Shown: one piece after another, positions 1-11,928 of the stretch
Position numbering within the stretch: position 1 is the first letter of the stretch
Layout of the letters: each line of letters opens with the position of its first letter
Assembly: GCA_029245675.1 (NCBI GenBank)
Contig: JAQWOV010000013.1
Location: forward strand, 1 to 64,000
DNA: 64,000 nt
Direction: 5' to 3'
Source of the DNA: Acidimicrobiales bacterium
Lineage (GTDB): Bacteria; Actinomycetota; Acidimicrobiia; Acidimicrobiales; MedAcidi-G1
Position numbers and translations under genes: made by a program
Notes under the pieces: model-generated
What the model was told of the DNA's origin: nothing
Databases searched by the model: none
The model's input: only the letters and a program-made list of their open reading frames with translations

Positions 1-440
1 TCCTCGTCGTCGACCATGTCGCACTTGTTCAGCGCCACGATGATCTTGGGCACGCCGACCTGGCGGGCCAGGAGCACGTGCTCACGGGTCTGGGGCATCG
101 GGCCGTCAGCGGCCGACACCACGAGGATCGCACCGTCGACCTGAGCGGCGCCTGTGATCATGTTCTTGATGTAATCCGCGTGACCCGGCATGTCGACGTG
201 GGCGTAGTGCCGATTCTCGGTCTCATACTCGACGTGGCTCACGTTGATCGTGATGCCGCGCTCCCGCTCCTCGGGTGCCTTGTCGATGTCCGCGAACTCA
301 GTGAAGTTGGTGGAGTTGGGATCACGATCCGACAGGACCTTGGTGATCGCGGCGGTCAGCGTGGTCTTGCCATGGTCAATGTGACCCATGGTGCCCACGT
401 TTACGTGGGGCTTGTTTCGCTCGAATTGGGCCTTGGCCAT
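1..440 (-). CDS. tuf: Elongation factor Tu, N-terminal part (gene cut by window edge)
   Basis: EF-Tu is the GTPase that delivers aminoacyl-tRNA to the ribosome in the cytoplasm. The 146 visible codons hold the start of the GTPase domain: the P-loop GHIDHGKT, the switch I motif RGITI, the G3 motif DMPGHADY and the G4 motif NKCD, all intact. The ATG at 440 gives the canonical start [17 protein letters not shown]. The rest of the GTPase domain and domains 2 and 3 lie beyond the window. It is the last visible gene of the str-type series rpsL-rpsG-fusA-tuf, 67 bases after fusA. Identity is certain; completeness cannot be judged. Confidence 0.97.
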   Translation of the reverse strand, partial: MAKAQFERNKPHVNVGTMGHIDHGKTTLTAAITKVLSDRDPNSTNFTEFADIDKAPEERERGITINVSHVEYETENRHYAHVDMPGHADYIKNMITGAAQVDGAILVVSAADGPMPQTREHVLLARQVGVPKIIVALNKCDMVDDE

Positions 441-507
441 TTCGCTTCTTCCTCGGTTCTCTTATTTCTCTGTGGACTGGACTTGCTGGTGGAGAGGGTT
501 GGGCAGG

Positions 508-2595
508 TCACTCACCGTGGATTCGGCGGGTGATCTCCTCCTGTACGGACCCGGGCGTCTGCTGGTACGAGTCAAACTGCATCGTGTACGTCGCACGCCC
601 CTGAGTGCGTGACCGCAGGTCGGTAGCGTATCCGAACATCTCCGACAGCGGCACCAGTGCACTGACCACCTGGTTGGCCCCACGGGCTTCCATCTGACCC
701 ACCCGCCCACGTCGGGAGTTCAGGTCGCCGACCACGTCACCCATGTAATCCTCGGGCGTCACAACCTCGACCGACATCACGGGCTCGAGCAGTACCGGCT
801 TGGCCAAACGCATGGCCTCACGAAACCACGCCTGGGCGGCGATCTTGAACGCCATCTCAGAGGAGTCCACGTCGTGAGCCTTGCCATCGTTAAGGCTGAC
901 TTTGAGGCCCAGCACCTGGAAGCCGGCGAGCGGGCCGTTCGTGGTGGCCAACTTGACGCCGGCATCCACCGACGGGATGTACTCCTTGGGAATACGACCA
1001 CCGGAGACGTTGTCCTCGAAGAGGTAGTCCTCTTCTTCGTTCTCGTAGGGCTCGAGGCTGGCCACGATCTCAGCAAACTGGCCGGAGCCACCGGTCTGCT
1101 TCTTGTGGGTGTAGCGGTAGTCGAGAACCGGCTTTGTGATCGTCTCGCGGTAGGCCACCTGAGGCTTGCCCACGTTGGCGTCCACCCGGAACTCACGGAG
1201 CATGCGGTCGACCAGCACCTCGAGGTGCAACTCGCCCATGCCGCCGATGATCGTCTGGCCCGTCTCCTCGTCGCTTCGGACGGTGAAGGTGGGATCCTCC
1301 TCCGACAGGGAGAAGAGCGCCTTGCTCATCTTGTCCTGGTCTGCCTTGGAGCGGGGCTCGACGGCCACGTGGATAACCGGCGCCGGGAACTCCAACTGCT
1401 CCAGGACAATGGGATGGTCCGGGGCACACAGCGTGTCGCCGGTACGGGTGTTCTTGAGGCCGATGCCGGCCACGATGTCGCCGGTCCGGACCTCGTCGCG
1501 ATCCTCGCGGTCGTTGGCGTGCATTTCGAGCACGCGACCAATGCGCTCCTTGTTGCCGGTCCGGGTATTGAGCACCGCTGAACCCTTGTCAAGCACGCCG
1601 CTGTAGGCCCGGAAATAGATGAGCTTGCCGACGTGCGGGTCGGTCATGATCTTGAACGCCAGGGCAGAGAACGGAGCGTCGTCCGATGCTTCACGATCGA
1701 GGGTGTCGCCCGAGCGCGGGTGCACGCCTTCGACCGGCGGAAGATCGACCGGCGACGGCAGGAACTTGACGACGGCGTCCAGCAGTGGCTGCACGCCCTT
1801 GTTCTTGAAGGCCGACCCGGTGAGGATCGGCACGCAGTCGCCGGACAGGGTGCCGGAGCGGACCGCACTGCGAACGTCCTCGGAGGTGATCTCCTCCTCG
1901 CCGACGAACTTCTCGAGGATGTTCTCGTCGAACTCGGACAGTGCGTCGATCAACTCGGCCCGGTACTGCTCGGCCAGTTCGGTCAGGTCCTCGGGTATGT
2001 CCACGACGTCCCAGGATGCGCCGAGGTCCTCACCCTGCCAGATGAGAGCGTTCATCTCGATGAGGTCGATAATGCCGGCGAAGTCGCCCTCGGCACCAAT
2101 GGGCAGCTGGATGACCGCCGCGTTGCAGCCCAGGCGATCACGGATGGTGTCCAGAACGAAGTAGAAGTCAGCACCGGTGCGGTCCATCTTGTTGATGAAA
2201 CACATGCGAGGGACGTTGTATTTGTCGGCCTGGCGCCACACCGTCTCGGTCTGGGGCTCCACGCCGGCGACGCCGTCGAACACGGCGACCGCTCCGTCGA
2301 GCACGCGTAGGGAACGTTCCACCTCGACGGTGAAGTCCACGTGGCCCGGCGTGTCGATGATGTTGATCCGGTGGTCGTCCCAGAAGCAGCTGGTGGCAGC
2401 CGAGGTGATGGTGATTCCCCGCTCCTGTTCCTGCTCCATCCAGTCCATGGTCGCGGCGCCGTCGTGGACCTCGCCGATCTTGTAGTTCACGCCGGTGTAG
2501 TACAGGATCCGCTCGGTCGTCGTGGTCTTGCCCGCGTCGATATGGGCCATGATCCCGATGTTGCGGGTTTTCTGGAGGGGGTGTCGCGTCGCCAT
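508..2595 (-). CDS. fusA: Elongation factor G
   Basis: EF-G is the GTPase that drives ribosomal translocation and, with RRF, ribosome recycling. The 695-residue length is normal for the family. G-domain motifs are intact: AHIDAGKT at about 17-24, RGITI at 59-63, DTPGH at 81-85 and NKMD at 135-138. Domains II to V follow, including the [10 protein letters not shown] stretch of domain III. The ATG at 2595 gives the usual N-terminus ([20 protein letters not shown]). It lies between rpsG (169-base gap) and tuf in the conserved str order. Codon use is strongly GC-ending, like the rest of this half of the window. No sign of the second, recycling-only EF-G type is seen. Confidence 0.97.
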   Translation of the reverse strand: MATRHPLQKTRNIGIMAHIDAGKTTTTERILYYTGVNYKIGEVHDGAATMDWMEQEQERGITITSAATSCFWDDHRINIIDTPGHVDFTVEVERSLRVLDGAVAVFDGVAGVEPQTETVWRQADKYNVPRMCFINKMDRTGADFYFVLDTIRDRLGCNAAVIQLPIGAEGDFAGIIDLIEMNALIWQGEDLGASWDVVDIPEDLTELAEQYRAELIDALSEFDENILEKFVGEEEITSEDVRSAVRSGTLSGDCVPILTGSAFKNKGVQPLLDAVVKFLPSPVDLPPVEGVHPRSGDTLDREASDDAPFSALAFKIMTDPHVGKLIYFRAYSGVLDKGSAVLNTRTGNKERIGRVLEMHANDREDRDEVRTGDIVAGIGLKNTRTGDTLCAPDHPIVLEQLEFPAPVIHVAVEPRSKADQDKMSKALFSLSEEDPTFTVRSDEETGQTIIGGMGELHLEVLVDRMLREFRVDANVGKPQVAYRETITKPVLDYRYTHKKQTGGSGQFAEIVASLEPYENEEEDYLFEDNVSGGRIPKEYIPSVDAGVKLATTNGPLAGFQVLGLKVSLNDGKAHDVDSSEMAFKIAAQAWFREAMRLAKPVLLEPVMSVEVVTPEDYMGDVVGDLNSRRGRVGQMEARGANQVVSALVPLSEMFGYATDLRSRTQGRATYTMQFDSYQQTPGSVQEEITRRIHGE

Positions 2596-2764
2596 CTCAG
2601 TGCTCGGTGTCTCGTCTGTCTCGGTGGACGTGTTCGGTCAGGTCCCGGGTCGGGGCCCGAAGTGGTTCACCGTCAGACGTCGGAGCGCCACGGCGGCGGC
2701 CAGTGAGTACGCATCTGGTGCGCGCCCCAGGCCGGTCTAGGTGGGGGGATGGTCGGGTAACCGC

Positions 2765-3235
2765 CTACCAGCGGTAGTGGGCGAACGCCTTGTTGGCGTC
2801 GGCCATCTTGTGCAGGTCTTCGCGACGCTTCACCGACGAGCCGAGGCCGTTGGAGGCATCCATGATTTCGTTGGCCAGTCGCTCGGCCATCGTCCGCTCG
2901 CGGCGATCCCGTGAGTAGTTCACCAGCCAGCGAACGGCAAGCGTGTTAGCCCGACGGGGACGCACCTCGACCGGAACCTGGTAGGTGGCGCCACCGACCC
3001 GGCGGCTACGCACCTCGAGCTGGGGGCGGACGTTGTCGATGGCCCGCTTCAGCGTGCCGACCGGCTCCGAGCCGGTCTTGGACTCGACGGTGGACAGGGC
3101 GCTGTAGACGATGCGCTCGGCGGTGGAGCGCTTGCCGCGCTGCAGCACCTTGTTGACGAGCTGGGTGACAACGGTCGACCGGTAGACGGGGTCCGGGGTC
3201 AACTCACGACGAATGGCGGGGCCTTTACGCGGCAC
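2765..3235 (-). CDS. rpsG: 30S ribosomal protein S7
   Basis: S7 binds the 3' domain of 16S rRNA and nucleates assembly of the 30S head. The product is 156 residues, the usual bacterial length, and begins [18 protein letters not shown] as in most S7 proteins. The start codon is GTG at 3235, with a GGAAGG ribosome-binding sequence embedded in the end of rpsL. Only two bases separate it from rpsL, so the two are surely co-transcribed. In many bacteria S7 represses the str operon by translational feedback; no S7-binding structure was identified here. Confidence 0.97.
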   Translation of the reverse strand: MPRKGPAIRRELTPDPVYRSTVVTQLVNKVLQRGKRSTAERIVYSALSTVESKTGSEPVGTLKRAIDNVRPQLEVRSRRVGGATYQVPVEVRPRRANTLAVRWLVNYSRDRRERTMAERLANEIMDASNGLGSSVKRREDLHKMADANKAFAHYRW

Positions 3236-3237
3236 GG

Positions 3238-3609
3238 TCAGCCTTCCTTTTTGGCGCCGTAACGGCTACGGGCCTGACGGCGCTGGCTAACACCCGAGGT
3301 GTCGAGAGTTCCACGGACCACCTTGTAGCGGACACCGGGGAGATCCTTCACACGTCCACCACGCACCAGCACGATGGAGTGCTCCTGGAGGTTGTGGCCC
3401 TCACCGGGGATGTAAGCCGTGATTTCGCTCCCACTGGTGAGACGAACACGAGCCACCTTGCGGAGGGCGGAGTTCGGCTTCTTCGGCGTCGTGGTGTACA
3501 CGCGGGTGCACACGCCGCGTCGCTGGGGCGCGCCCTTCAGCGCCGGTGTGGCTTCCTTACGGCGCTTGGACTGGCGGCCCTTGCGGACCAGCTGCTGGAT
3601 GGTGGGCAC
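3238..3609 (-). CDS. rpsL: 30S ribosomal protein S12
   Basis: S12 sits at the decoding centre of the 30S subunit. The product is 123 residues, close to the usual 124, with the conserved segments [18 protein letters not shown] and [13 protein letters not shown]. The reading frame stays open 52 codons further upstream, but the conserved N-terminus ([18 protein letters not shown]) begins at a GTG at 3609, preceded by GAGGAG at a six-base gap, so this start is chosen. The PKKPNS loop carries the Lys classically altered in streptomycin resistance, here wild type. First gene of the str series, 225 bases downstream of rpoC. Confidence 0.96.
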   Translation of the reverse strand: MPTIQQLVRKGRQSKRRKEATPALKGAPQRRGVCTRVYTTTPKKPNSALRKVARVRLTSGSEITAYIPGEGHNLQEHSIVLVRGGRVKDLPGVRYKVVRGTLDTSGVSQRRQARSRYGAKKEG

Positions 3610-3795
3610 TTGTGCTCCTCGTGTCGGCCCGAAAGGGGCCACTTCTGATGGAAATCTCTTACTCGAACTAAAACTCAGATTGTCTCTGGGGTGCATCGCA
3701 CACCCAGAACCGGGTCGCGGCACCGGCCAACGGACGAGTCTACGGGTGGTCCCTACCGGGTCCAAACGTCGACCACCGGCCAGACCGACGACACA

Positions 3796-3824
3796 GGCCG
3801 ACCCGCCTCCCGGAAGGGTCGGTC
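3796..3824 (-). terminator. GC-rich hairpin just after rpoC (possible attenuator)
   Basis: About ten bases after the rpoC stop, an inverted repeat can form a stem of about nine base pairs including one G-U pair (GGCCGACCC at 3796-3804 against GGGTCGGTC at 3816-3824) with an 11-base loop. No U-tract follows on the minus strand, so it is at best a weak or factor-dependent terminator between rpoC and rpsL. The rest of the 225-base gap (3610-3834) shows only the rpsL ribosome-binding site. Confidence 0.35.
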
Positions 3825-3834
3825 CGGCGGCCGG

Positions 3835-6800
3835 TCAGTCGGCTACAGGAGTGGCCTCCCCGCTGGAATCCGCACCGGCCGGTGCATCCATGGCGCCAGC
3901 CAGGTCGATCACGTCGGCCTCGTAGGCACCAGCGAAGGCATCCTCCCCAGGGCCGGCTTGTCCGGCCAACCACTCGGCGAGATCCTGCTCCTCGTCGGCT
4001 GACGAGTAGAAGTCCATGGGCTTGTAGTCCGGCGCGTGGGTAGCTACCCGTCGGTACTCCTCCATGCCGGTACCCGCAGGCACCAGCTTGCCGATGATGA
4101 TGTTCTCCTTGAGGCCGATGAGCTTGTCGCTCCGGCACTCGATTGCCGCCTCGGTGAGCACCCGGGTGGTCTCCTGGAAGGAGGCCGCCGAGAGCCACGA
4201 CTCGGTGGCGAGCGAGGCCTTGGTGATGCCCATGAGCTCCGGGCGCCCCTCGGCGGGACGGCGGCTCTCGGCCACCAAGAGGCGGTTCGTCTCGGCAAAC
4301 AACCGCTGGTCGACCTGCTCGCCGGGCAAGAAGTCCGACTCACCAGGATCGTTGATCTTCACCCGACGGGTCATCTGCCGCACGATGAGTTCGATGTGCT
4401 TGTCGTGGATCGACACGCCCTGGTCTCGGTACACCCGCTGGACCTCTTCCACGAGGTACTGCTGGGTCTCCCGGACACCCTTGATCTCGAGAAGTTCCTT
4501 GGGATCCCGGGGGCCCTCGACAATGGCGTCACCGGCCCGCACCTCGGCGCCGTCGGCGACCTCGAGACGAGCCAGGCCCTGGATCAGATGGACGTCCTCG
4601 GTGCCGTCATCGGCGACCACGGTGATCTCACGACCACGACCCTCGTCCTCGGCAATACGGACAACACCGGAGATACGGGCCAGGGTGGCCTTGCCCTTGG
4701 GCTCGCGAGCCTCGAAGAGCTCGACGACCCGGGGAAGACCGCCAGCGAGGTCCTTGCCGGCCACACCACCGGTGTGGAAGGTGCGCATGGTCAGCTGGGT
4801 ACCGGGCTCGCCGATCGACTGGGCGGCGATCACGCCAACCGCCTCACCGACCTCGATGGCCTTGTTGGTAGCCAGCGACATGCCGTAGCTGGCCGCCGAG
4901 ACGCCGGTAGGCGACTCATCGGTGAGCGGCGACAGCACCCGCACCCGGTCAATGGTGGTGTCATCGCGCATGGCGATCATCTCCGGCTCGCCCACGATCA
5001 TCCCGGCGGCGAAAACGGTGCCGTCGCCCAGGGTCACGTCGTCAGCCAGGGTCCGGCTGAACAGCCGGGTCTCGAGGTGGCTCCGTCGGTTGGACTCATC
5101 GGGGCGGACCTCGTCGATCCAGATACCACGCACGCCCATCTCGGATGCGAACGGGTCGACGTCGTTGATGATGAGTTCCTGGGACACGTCGACCAGTCGA
5201 CGGGTCAGGTAACCGGAGTCGGCGGTCCGCAGGGCGGTATCGACGAGACCCTTGCGAGCACCCGGTGTGGCGATGAAGTACTCCAACATCGCCAGTCCCT
5301 CACGGAAGTTGGACTTGATGGGGCGGGGAATCATGTCACCACGGGGGTTGGCCACTAGGCCGCGCATGCCGGCGATCTGGCGGACCTGCATCATGTTCCC
5401 CCTAGCACCCGACTTGACCATCATGTCAATCGAGTTGGCCTCGTCGGCCTCCAGGGCGTCAACCATCTTGTCGGTCACCTCGGCGGTCGCCGAGTTCCAG
5501 ATCTCGACCTCCATCTGCCGACGCTCGCCGTCGGTGATGATGCCCTTCCGGAACTGGGCCTCGACCTTCTCGGCACGCTTCTCGTGCGCGTCGAGGATGG
5601 CCGCCTTCTCTGGCGGAGTCTTGACGTCGTCGATGGACACCGTCAGACCTGAGCGGGTGGCGAAGTCAAAGCAGGCGTCCTTCATGGCGTCGAGGGACTC
5701 GGCCACCACCTTCTTCGGGTAGCCACGGGCCAGGTCGTCCACGATCGTGCCCAGCTCGGACTTACCGACCTGCTGGTTAACGAACATGATCATGTTGGCT
5801 CGATGGCCACCGACCTCGAGGGGCTCGATCTCGTGGCCCGGGAGGGCGGCGTTGAAGAACACGCGGCCCGGCGTAGTGGTGTGCCACGTGGCGGCCACGC
5901 CGTTTGCCGGCGTCTCGATGAGCTCCGGGTACTCCGGCGAGCGGTACTGGATGCGAGCGTGCAGGTGCACGGCCCCGGTCTCCCAAGCCCATTGGAGGTC
6001 GTTGATGTCCCGGAAGACCTTGCCCTCACCGGTCAGGCCCTCGCCCTCGGCGGTCAGGTAGTAGGCACCGATGACCATGTCCTGGGTCGGGGTGACCAGC
6101 GGGCGACCGTGGGCCGGGCTGAGCACGTTGTTGGCCGACAGCATCAACACTCGGGCCTCAGCCTGAGCCTCGGACGACAGCGGCAGGTGGACGGCCATCT
6201 GGTCACCGTCGAAGTCGGCGTTGAACGCCGCGCAGACCAACGGGTGGATACGGATGGCCTTGCCCTCGACCAAGACCGGCTCGAAGGCCTGGATGCCTAG
6301 ACGGTGCAGGGTGGGGGCACGGTTCAGCAGCACCGGGTGCTCACGGATGACGTCCTCAAGGACAGTCCACACCTGAGGCTTGCGCCGTTCGACCATACGC
6401 TTGGCCGACTTGATGTTCTGGGCCAGCTCCTCGTCGACCAGCTTCTTCATGACGAACGGCTTGAACAGCTCAAGCGCCATGACCTTGGGCAAGCCGCACT
6501 GGTGGAACTTGAGGGTCGGGCCGGCCACGATGACCGAACGGCCCGAGTAGTCGACGCGCTTGCCGAGGAGGTTCTGACGGAACCGACCCTGCTTGCCCTT
6601 GAGCATGTCCGAGAGGGACTTCAGCGGGCGGTTACCCGGACCGGTCACCGGACGACCGCGACGGCCGTTATCGAACAGTGCGTCGACGGCCTCCTGGAGC
6701 ATCCGCTTCTCGTTGTTGACGATAATCCCCGGGGCGCCCAGGTCGAGCAGCCGCTTGAGGCGGTTGTTCCGGTTGATCACCCGGCGATATAGGTCGTTGA

Positions 6801-7875
6801 GGTCCGAGGTGGCGAAGCGACCACCGTCGAGCTGGACCATGGGACGAAGCTCGGGCGGGATGACCGGCACGGCGTCGAGGATCATGGCGCGCGGCTCGTT
6901 GACCCGGCGGCCGTGCTCGTCACGACGGTTGAAGGCAGCCACGATCTTGAGGCGCTTGATGGCCTTCTGCTTGCGCTGAGCCGACAGGGGCTTCTGGCCC
7001 TCCGGCGGATCGATCAGCACACGAAGCTTGACCTCTTCGTCGTCGAAATCGATCCGTTCGATGAGCTGGGCCAGGGCATCGGCGCCCATGCCACCCTCGA
7101 AGTACTCACCCCAGCGATCCTCGAGTTCACGCCACAGCATGTCCTCCTCGATGATCTGGCGGGCGAACAGGCTGGTGAACTCGTCCCATGCGCGGTTCAG
7201 AACGTCGAGTTCCTGCTCGTACTGGTCGCGAATGAACTGGAGGTCCTTGTCGGCGGCCTTAGCGCGGGCCTTGAGGTCCGACTCCTTGGAGCCCTCGGCC
7301 TCCATCTCGGCCAGCTCGGACTCGAGGTCCTCCTGGCGACGGTTGAGCTCGCGGTCGCGCTCCTCCTCGATGGCGAGGCGCTCCTCGGCCAACTCGGACT
7401 CCAACTCCGGAAGATCCTCGTGACGCTTGTCCTCGTCCACCCACACGACCAGGTTGGCCGCGAAGTAGATGACCTTCTCCAACTGCTTGGCCTTGAGCTC
7501 CTCACGGGGCTCGGTTCCCATGAGCAGGTAGGCCAACCAGGAACGGGTGCCCCGTAGGTACCAGATGTGGACGGCTGGTGCGGCCAGCTCGATGTGCCCC
7601 ATGCGGTCGCGCCGCACCTTGGACCGGGTCACCTCGACGCCGCAACGCTCGCAGATGATGCCCTTGAACCGGACCCGCTTGTACTTGCCGCAATAGCACT
7701 CCCAGTCCTTCGTCGGACCGAAGATCTTCTCGCAGAAGAGCCCGTCCTTCTCCGGCTTGAGGGTGCGGTAATTGATGGTCTCCGGCTTCTTGACTTCGCC
7801 GTTGGACCACATGCGGATTCCGTCCGCAGTGGCCAGGCCGATTCGGAGCTGATCGAATTCGTTTACGTCAAGCAC
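3835..7875 (-). CDS. rpoC: DNA-directed RNA polymerase subunit beta'
   Basis: Beta' forms the clamp and much of the active centre of RNA polymerase. The product is 1346 residues. The first zinc site is intact (Cys60, Cys62, Cys75, Cys78) and the catalytic Mg-binding motif NADFDGDQ is at 552-559. Residues about 150-225 are a highly charged coiled coil matching the lineage-specific insert typical of actinobacterial beta'. Odd feature: the second zinc site, normally four cysteines, has none. The last three positions read D986, S993 and S996, and the first is around D907. The trigger-loop region ([16 protein letters not shown]) is normal. GTG start at 7875 with GGAAG upstream; 68 bases after rpoB. 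Confidence 0.97.
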   Translation of the reverse strand: MLDVNEFDQLRIGLATADGIRMWSNGEVKKPETINYRTLKPEKDGLFCEKIFGPTKDWECYCGKYKRVRFKGIICERCGVEVTRSKVRRDRMGHIELAAPAVHIWYLRGTRSWLAYLLMGTEPREELKAKQLEKVIYFAANLVVWVDEDKRHEDLPELESELAEERLAIEEERDRELNRRQEDLESELAEMEAEGSKESDLKARAKAADKDLQFIRDQYEQELDVLNRAWDEFTSLFARQIIEEDMLWRELEDRWGEYFEGGMGADALAQLIERIDFDDEEVKLRVLIDPPEGQKPLSAQRKQKAIKRLKIVAAFNRRDEHGRRVNEPRAMILDAVPVIPPELRPMVQLDGGRFATSDLNDLYRRVINRNNRLKRLLDLGAPGIIVNNEKRMLQEAVDALFDNGRRGRPVTGPGNRPLKSLSDMLKGKQGRFRQNLLGKRVDYSGRSVIVAGPTLKFHQCGLPKVMALELFKPFVMKKLVDEELAQNIKSAKRMVERRKPQVWTVLEDVIREHPVLLNRAPTLHRLGIQAFEPVLVEGKAIRIHPLVCAAFNADFDGDQMAVHLPLSSEAQAEARVLMLSANNVLSPAHGRPLVTPTQDMVIGAYYLTAEGEGLTGEGKVFRDINDLQWAWETGAVHLHARIQYRSPEYPELIETPANGVAATWHTTTPGRVFFNAALPGHEIEPLEVGGHRANMIMFVNQQVGKSELGTIVDDLARGYPKKVVAESLDAMKDACFDFATRSGLTVSIDDVKTPPEKAAILDAHEKRAEKVEAQFRKGIITDGERRQMEVEIWNSATAEVTDKMVDALEADEANSIDMMVKSGARGNMMQVRQIAGMRGLVANPRGDMIPRPIKSNFREGLAMLEYFIATPGARKGLVDTALRTADSGYLTRRLVDVSQELIINDVDPFASEMGVRGIWIDEVRPDESNRRSHLETRLFSRTLADDVTLGDGTVFAAGMIVGEPEMIAMRDDTTIDRVRVLSPLTDESPTGVSAASYGMSLATNKAIEVGEAVGVIAAQSIGEPGTQLTMRTFHTGGVAGKDLAGGLPRVVELFEAREPKGKATLARISGVVRIAEDEGRGREITVVADDGTEDVHLIQGLARLEVADGAEVRAGDAIVEGPRDPKELLEIKGVRETQQYLVEEVQRVYRDQGVSIHDKHIELIVRQMTRRVKINDPGESDFLPGEQVDQRLFAETNRLLVAESRRPAEGRPELMGITKASLATESWLSAASFQETTRVLTEAAIECRSDKLIGLKENIIIGKLVPAGTGMEEYRRVATHAPDYKPMDFYSSADEEQDLAEWLAGQAGPGEDAFAGAYEADVIDLAGAMDAPAGADSSGEATPVAD

Positions 7876-7943
7876 TGTGTCTTCCTGCGTCTCGTTGCGG
7901 TGCGTGGCTGGTGTCTGGCTGGTGTCGGTCGCTCAGGGGCGGG

Positions 7944-10900
7944 TCAGCGGGCGAGAAGGCCGGCGGCACGCCGCTCGTCCTCCTCGTCGGACCCACGCTC
8001 CGGGCGGGACAGGTCGATGCCGAGTTCCTCGGCGGCGCGGTAGACGTCCTCGTCGAAGTCCCGCATCTCGATCTCGCGGCCGTCCTCGGCGAGGACCTCC
8101 ACGTTGAGGCACAGGGACTGCATCTCCTTGATGAGCACCTTGAAGCTCTCAGGGATGCCCGGCTCGGGAATGTTGTCTCCCTTGACGATGGCCTCGTAGA
8201 CCTTGACCCGGCCCAACACGTCATCGGACTTGATGGTCAGGAGCTCCTGGAGGCAGTAGGCGGCGCCGTACGCCTCGAGTGCCCACACCTCCATCTCGCC
8301 GAATCGCTGGCCGCCGAACTGGGCCTTACCGCCGAGAGGCTGCTGCGTGATCATCGAGTACGGGCCGGTCGACCGAGCGTGGATCTTGTCGTCCACTAGG
8401 TGGGCCAGCTTCAGGATGTAGACGTAGCCGACCATGATCTCGCTGTCGTACGCCTCGCCGGTCCGACCGTTGTAGAGAGTCGTCTTGCCATCCAGCTGGA
8501 CCATCCGGTCCCCGTCGACCGATTCGGGTCGCAGATTGCCGAGGATCTTCTGGATGGTCGGGTGCTTACCAGCAAGATCCTCTTCGTCCCATTTGGCGCC
8601 ATCGAAGACAGGTGTGGCCACGTGGACCGAGGGCTCGGTGGACGGACGGGTCTTCTTCTCGATACCCCGCACCGGTTCTGACCCCACGGCTTCGCCGTCG
8701 ATCTCCCAACCCCACCGGGCGCAGTAGCCAAGATGGGCTTCCAGCACCTGGCCAACGTTCATCCGTGACGGTACGCCAAGCGGGTTCAGGATGATGTCCA
8801 CCGGTGTGCCATCGGCCTGGTACGGCATGTCCTCGATGGGGAGGATCTTGGAGATCACACCCTTGTTGCCGTGGCGGCCGGCCAGCTTGTCTCCCACGCT
8901 GATCTTGCGCTTCTGGGCCACGTAGACCCGGACCAACTGGTTGATGCCGGGGGGCAGCTCGTCGCCGTCGTCGCGGCTCTGCACCCGGACGTCGATGACC
9001 TTGCCGGTCTCACCGTGCGGGACCTTCAGCGATGTGTCGCGTACCTCGCGGGACTTCTCCCCGAAGATGGCCCGCAGAAGACGCTCCTCCGGGGTGAGCT
9101 CGGTCTCCCCCTTCGGGGTTACCTTGCCGACCAGCACATCGCCAGGCGACACCTCGGCGCCCACGCGCACGATGCCCAGCTCGTCGAGGTCGGCGAGGAT
9201 CTCGTCGGACAGGTTCGGGATGTCGCCGGTGATCTCTTCGGCGCCCAACTTGGTATCGCGGGCGTCGATCGTGTGCTCGTGGATGTGGATCGACGTGAGA
9301 ACGTCGTCCTTGACTAGGCGCTCCGAAAGGATGATGGCGTCCTCGAAGTTGTAGCCCTCCCATGACATGAAGGCCACCAGCAAGTTCTTGCCCAGCGCGA
9401 GCTCGCCACCATCGGTGGACGAACCATCGGCCAGTAACTGACCAGCCTTGACCTTCTGGCCCGGCGTGACCCGGATCTTCTGGTTCACGCAGGTGTCCTG
9501 ATTGGAACGGACGTACTTGAGCAACTGGTGGGTGACCGTGCCGGTCTTGGCGTAATTCATGGTCACCGACACGCCGTCGATGGCCATCACTGTGCCGGCC
9601 TCATCGGCCAGCAGCATGTCGGCAGCATCGTGAGCCGCGCTGGCCTCAATGCCGGTGCCGATGTACGGAGCCTCGGCCCGGACCAGCGGAACCGCCTGAC
9701 GCTGCATGTTGGCGCCCATGAGGGCCCGGTTGGCGTCGTCGTGCTCGAGGAACGGAATCAGAGCCGTGGCCACCGACACGATCTGCTTGGGCGAGACGTC
9801 CATTAGCTGGACCTCGGTACCCGGCACGTAGGAGATCTCGGTAGTGGCACCGAAGAAGACATCCTGTTCGAGCTGCAGCTTGAGGTCGTTCAGCGAGGCA
9901 GCCTGCGGCGACCGGCGCACCAGCACGCGGTCGTTGCGGAAGGTGCCATCGTCGTTAAGCGGCGCGTTGGCCTGAGCGACGACGTACTCCTCCTCGTCAT
10001 CGGCCGCCATGTAGACGATCTCGTCGGTGACGCAACCGTCGACCACCTTGCGGTACGGCGACTCAATGAAGCCGAACGGGTTCACCCGGCCGTAGGTGGC
10101 CAGACCACCGATCAGGCCGATGTTGGGACCCTCAGGGGTCTCGATCGGACACATCCGCCCGTAGTGCGAGAAGTGGACGTCACGAACCTCGAAGCCGGCC
10201 CGCTCACGGGACAGGCCGCCGGGGCCAAGTGCCGAGAGGCGACGACGGTGGGTCAGACCCGACAACGGGTTGACCTGGTCCATGAACTGCGACAACTGAC
10301 TGGTGCCGAAAAACTCCTTGATTGCGGCAACCACCGGTCGGATGTTGACCAGGTTCTGCGGGGCGATGGCCTCCACGTCCATGGTCGTCATGCGCTCGCG
10401 CACGACCCGCTCCATACGAGAGAGGCCGATACGGAGTTGGTTCTGGATCAACTCGCCCACCGAACGGATGCGACGGTTGGCAAAGTGGTCCTGATCGTCG
10501 AGGCGGTAGCCGGGCTCACCCTTGGCCAGGTGGAGCAGGTAGGTACAGGTGGCCAAGACCTCGGACCGGGTCAGGACCGGCGAGTCGGGGTCGGGGCGCT
10601 CGAGTTCGAGGCCGAAGATCTCCTCGATCTTCTCAATCTCGGGGCCGAGCTTCCGGTTCAGCTTGTAACGACCGACCCGGGACAGGTCGTAGCGACGCGA
10701 CTCGAAGAAGGCGTTGCGAAGGTAGGCACGGGCGGCCTCGACGGACGGTGGCTCACCGGGACGGACCCGCTTGTAGATCTCGAGCAGCGCCTCTTCCTGT
10801 GGCGACTTGCGCTCACCGGCCTCGACGGCATCCTGCCACCCTTCGGGGAGTTGGTCCTTCTCCCACTGGCCCTCGAGGTAGTCGAAGTACCGGACGAAGC

Positions 10901-11567
10901 GGTCCAGGAATCCCGGCTCATTCTCCTCGTCGTAACCGAGGGCACGAAGCAGGGTGAACATCGAGATGCGGCGCTTACGGGCTACCCGGGTTCCGGCGGT
11001 GACGTGCTTGCCGGGCTTGTGCTCGACGTCGAACTCGATCCACTCGCCCCGGTAGGGGTGGATGGTGCCGGTGACCAACTGATGCTTGGACATGTTTCGC
11101 AGCCGGTACCGGTCACCGGGCTGGAAAATGACGCCAGGGGAACGCACGAGCTGGGACACCACGACACGCTCGGTGCCGTTAATGACAAAGGTGCCCTTTT
11201 CGGTCATACGGGGGAAGTCCCCCATGAAGACCGTCTGCTCCTTGATCTCACCGGTGTTTTCGTTCTTGAAAGCGGCGCGCACGAAGATGGGCGCGGAGAA
11301 GGTCATGTCCCTCTCCTTGCATTCCTCGATCGTGAACTTCGGCGGCGGGCACAGGTCCTCATCCGTCGGGTCGAACTCGAGTTCCAACGAGAGCGTCTCG
11401 CTGAAGTCGGTGATGGGGCTGAGGTCCCGGAACGTGTCAGCAACGCCTTCTGCGCTGAACCACTCGAACGACTTCCGCTGGATGTCGATGAGATGGGGCA
11501 GCGGGAGGACTTCCTCCAGATTGCCAAACGAGTAACGGTCCCGGACGAGGGGGCGAGCAGAGGACAC
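7944..11567 (-). CDS. rpoB: DNA-directed RNA polymerase subunit beta
   Basis: Beta carries half of the RNA polymerase active-site cleft. The product is 1207 residues, within the actinobacterial range. The start is GTG at 11567, with AGGAG about seven bases before it, giving [19 protein letters not shown]. The rifampicin-binding segment reads [20 protein letters not shown]: the usual Asp and His contacts are wild type, with Val where E. coli and M. tuberculosis have Asn518. The flap and C-terminal clamp region that pairs with beta' ([18 protein letters not shown]) is normal. It is transcribed with rpoC and separated from rplL by 361 bases holding a hairpin and a promoter candidate. Confidence 0.97.
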   Translation of the reverse strand: MSSARPLVRDRYSFGNLEEVLPLPHLIDIQRKSFEWFSAEGVADTFRDLSPITDFSETLSLELEFDPTDEDLCPPPKFTIEECKERDMTFSAPIFVRAAFKNENTGEIKEQTVFMGDFPRMTEKGTFVINGTERVVVSQLVRSPGVIFQPGDRYRLRNMSKHQLVTGTIHPYRGEWIEFDVEHKPGKHVTAGTRVARKRRISMFTLLRALGYDEENEPGFLDRFVRYFDYLEGQWEKDQLPEGWQDAVEAGERKSPQEEALLEIYKRVRPGEPPSVEAARAYLRNAFFESRRYDLSRVGRYKLNRKLGPEIEKIEEIFGLELERPDPDSPVLTRSEVLATCTYLLHLAKGEPGYRLDDQDHFANRRIRSVGELIQNQLRIGLSRMERVVRERMTTMDVEAIAPQNLVNIRPVVAAIKEFFGTSQLSQFMDQVNPLSGLTHRRRLSALGPGGLSRERAGFEVRDVHFSHYGRMCPIETPEGPNIGLIGGLATYGRVNPFGFIESPYRKVVDGCVTDEIVYMAADDEEEYVVAQANAPLNDDGTFRNDRVLVRRSPQAASLNDLKLQLEQDVFFGATTEISYVPGTEVQLMDVSPKQIVSVATALIPFLEHDDANRALMGANMQRQAVPLVRAEAPYIGTGIEASAAHDAADMLLADEAGTVMAIDGVSVTMNYAKTGTVTHQLLKYVRSNQDTCVNQKIRVTPGQKVKAGQLLADGSSTDGGELALGKNLLVAFMSWEGYNFEDAIILSERLVKDDVLTSIHIHEHTIDARDTKLGAEEITGDIPNLSDEILADLDELGIVRVGAEVSPGDVLVGKVTPKGETELTPEERLLRAIFGEKSREVRDTSLKVPHGETGKVIDVRVQSRDDGDELPPGINQLVRVYVAQKRKISVGDKLAGRHGNKGVISKILPIEDMPYQADGTPVDIILNPLGVPSRMNVGQVLEAHLGYCARWGWEIDGEAVGSEPVRGIEKKTRPSTEPSVHVATPVFDGAKWDEEDLAGKHPTIQKILGNLRPESVDGDRMVQLDGKTTLYNGRTGEAYDSEIMVGYVYILKLAHLVDDKIHARSTGPYSMITQQPLGGKAQFGGQRFGEMEVWALEAYGAAYCLQELLTIKSDDVLGRVKVYEAIVKGDNIPEPGIPESFKVLIKEMQSLCLNVEVLAEDGREIEMRDFDEDVYRAAEELGIDLSRPERGSDEEDERRAAGLLAR

Positions 11568-11671
11568 CTAGAACTCCTGGCCAGGGTAAACGGACGTGGT
11601 GATCACCGTGGACACGTCGACGAACGCCAAGAAAACAGCACGAATGGCGGGCGCGACCACGGCAACTGTGG

Positions 11672-11701
11672 ATCCTAACGGTCGCGCGCAGGCAGGCACA
11701 A
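11672..11701 (-). promoter_or_regulatory. Candidate sigma70-type promoter for rpoBC
   Basis: Read on the minus strand, TTGTGC (11696-11701) is followed after 18 bases by TAGGAT (11672-11677), a good actinobacterial -10 form. Transcription would start near 11665, leaving an untranslated leader of about 100 bases before the rpoB GTG. A second, weaker pair (TTGACC, 17 bases, TACCGT) lies upstream. This is pattern matching only. Confidence 0.45.
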
Positions 11702-11854
11702 CCCCTGCGGGGCAGCACCATCAAGCCCCATAGGGCTGATCTGACGCGAACGGTACGGGTTCAGCGCGCGCCGGTCAAGGACCGTCCCCGATCGAGAAGT
11801 GAACGGAACCGACGGGTAACCCGAAGCGACAGGTAACTCATGGAAAACGACGGA

Positions 11855-11889
11855 ACCCCGGGCCTCGTCCGAAGACGGGGACCCGGGGT
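11855..11889 (-). terminator. Strong hairpin with UUCG loop between rplL and rpoB (attenuator candidate)
   Basis: ACCCCGGG at 11855-11862 pairs perfectly with CCCGGGGT at 11882-11889. Inside it CTCGTC (11864-11869) pairs with GACGGG (11874-11879), leaving a four-base loop that reads UUCG closed by C-G on the transcribed strand. The hairpin starts 39 bases after the rplL stop and is followed on the minus strand by a modestly U-rich stretch containing GTTTTCC. E. coli has a partial terminator in the same gap. The remainder of the 361-base gap holds the promoter candidate above and several short stems. Confidence 0.55.
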
Positions 11890-11928
11890 CCGTACGAAAG
11901 CCCCGACGATGGGGCGCTCAACGAGTTG

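Noticed and set aside
4036-5358. A 440-codon open frame on the plus strand opposite rpoC
   Set aside because: Shadow of rpoC caused by GC-ending codons; low-complexity translation with no recognisable domain.
10164-11678. A 504-codon open frame on the plus strand opposite rpoB
   Set aside because: It is antisense to the certain rpoB gene; long antisense frames are expected in GC-rich codon-biased DNA, and the product has no family features and no clear ribosome-binding site.
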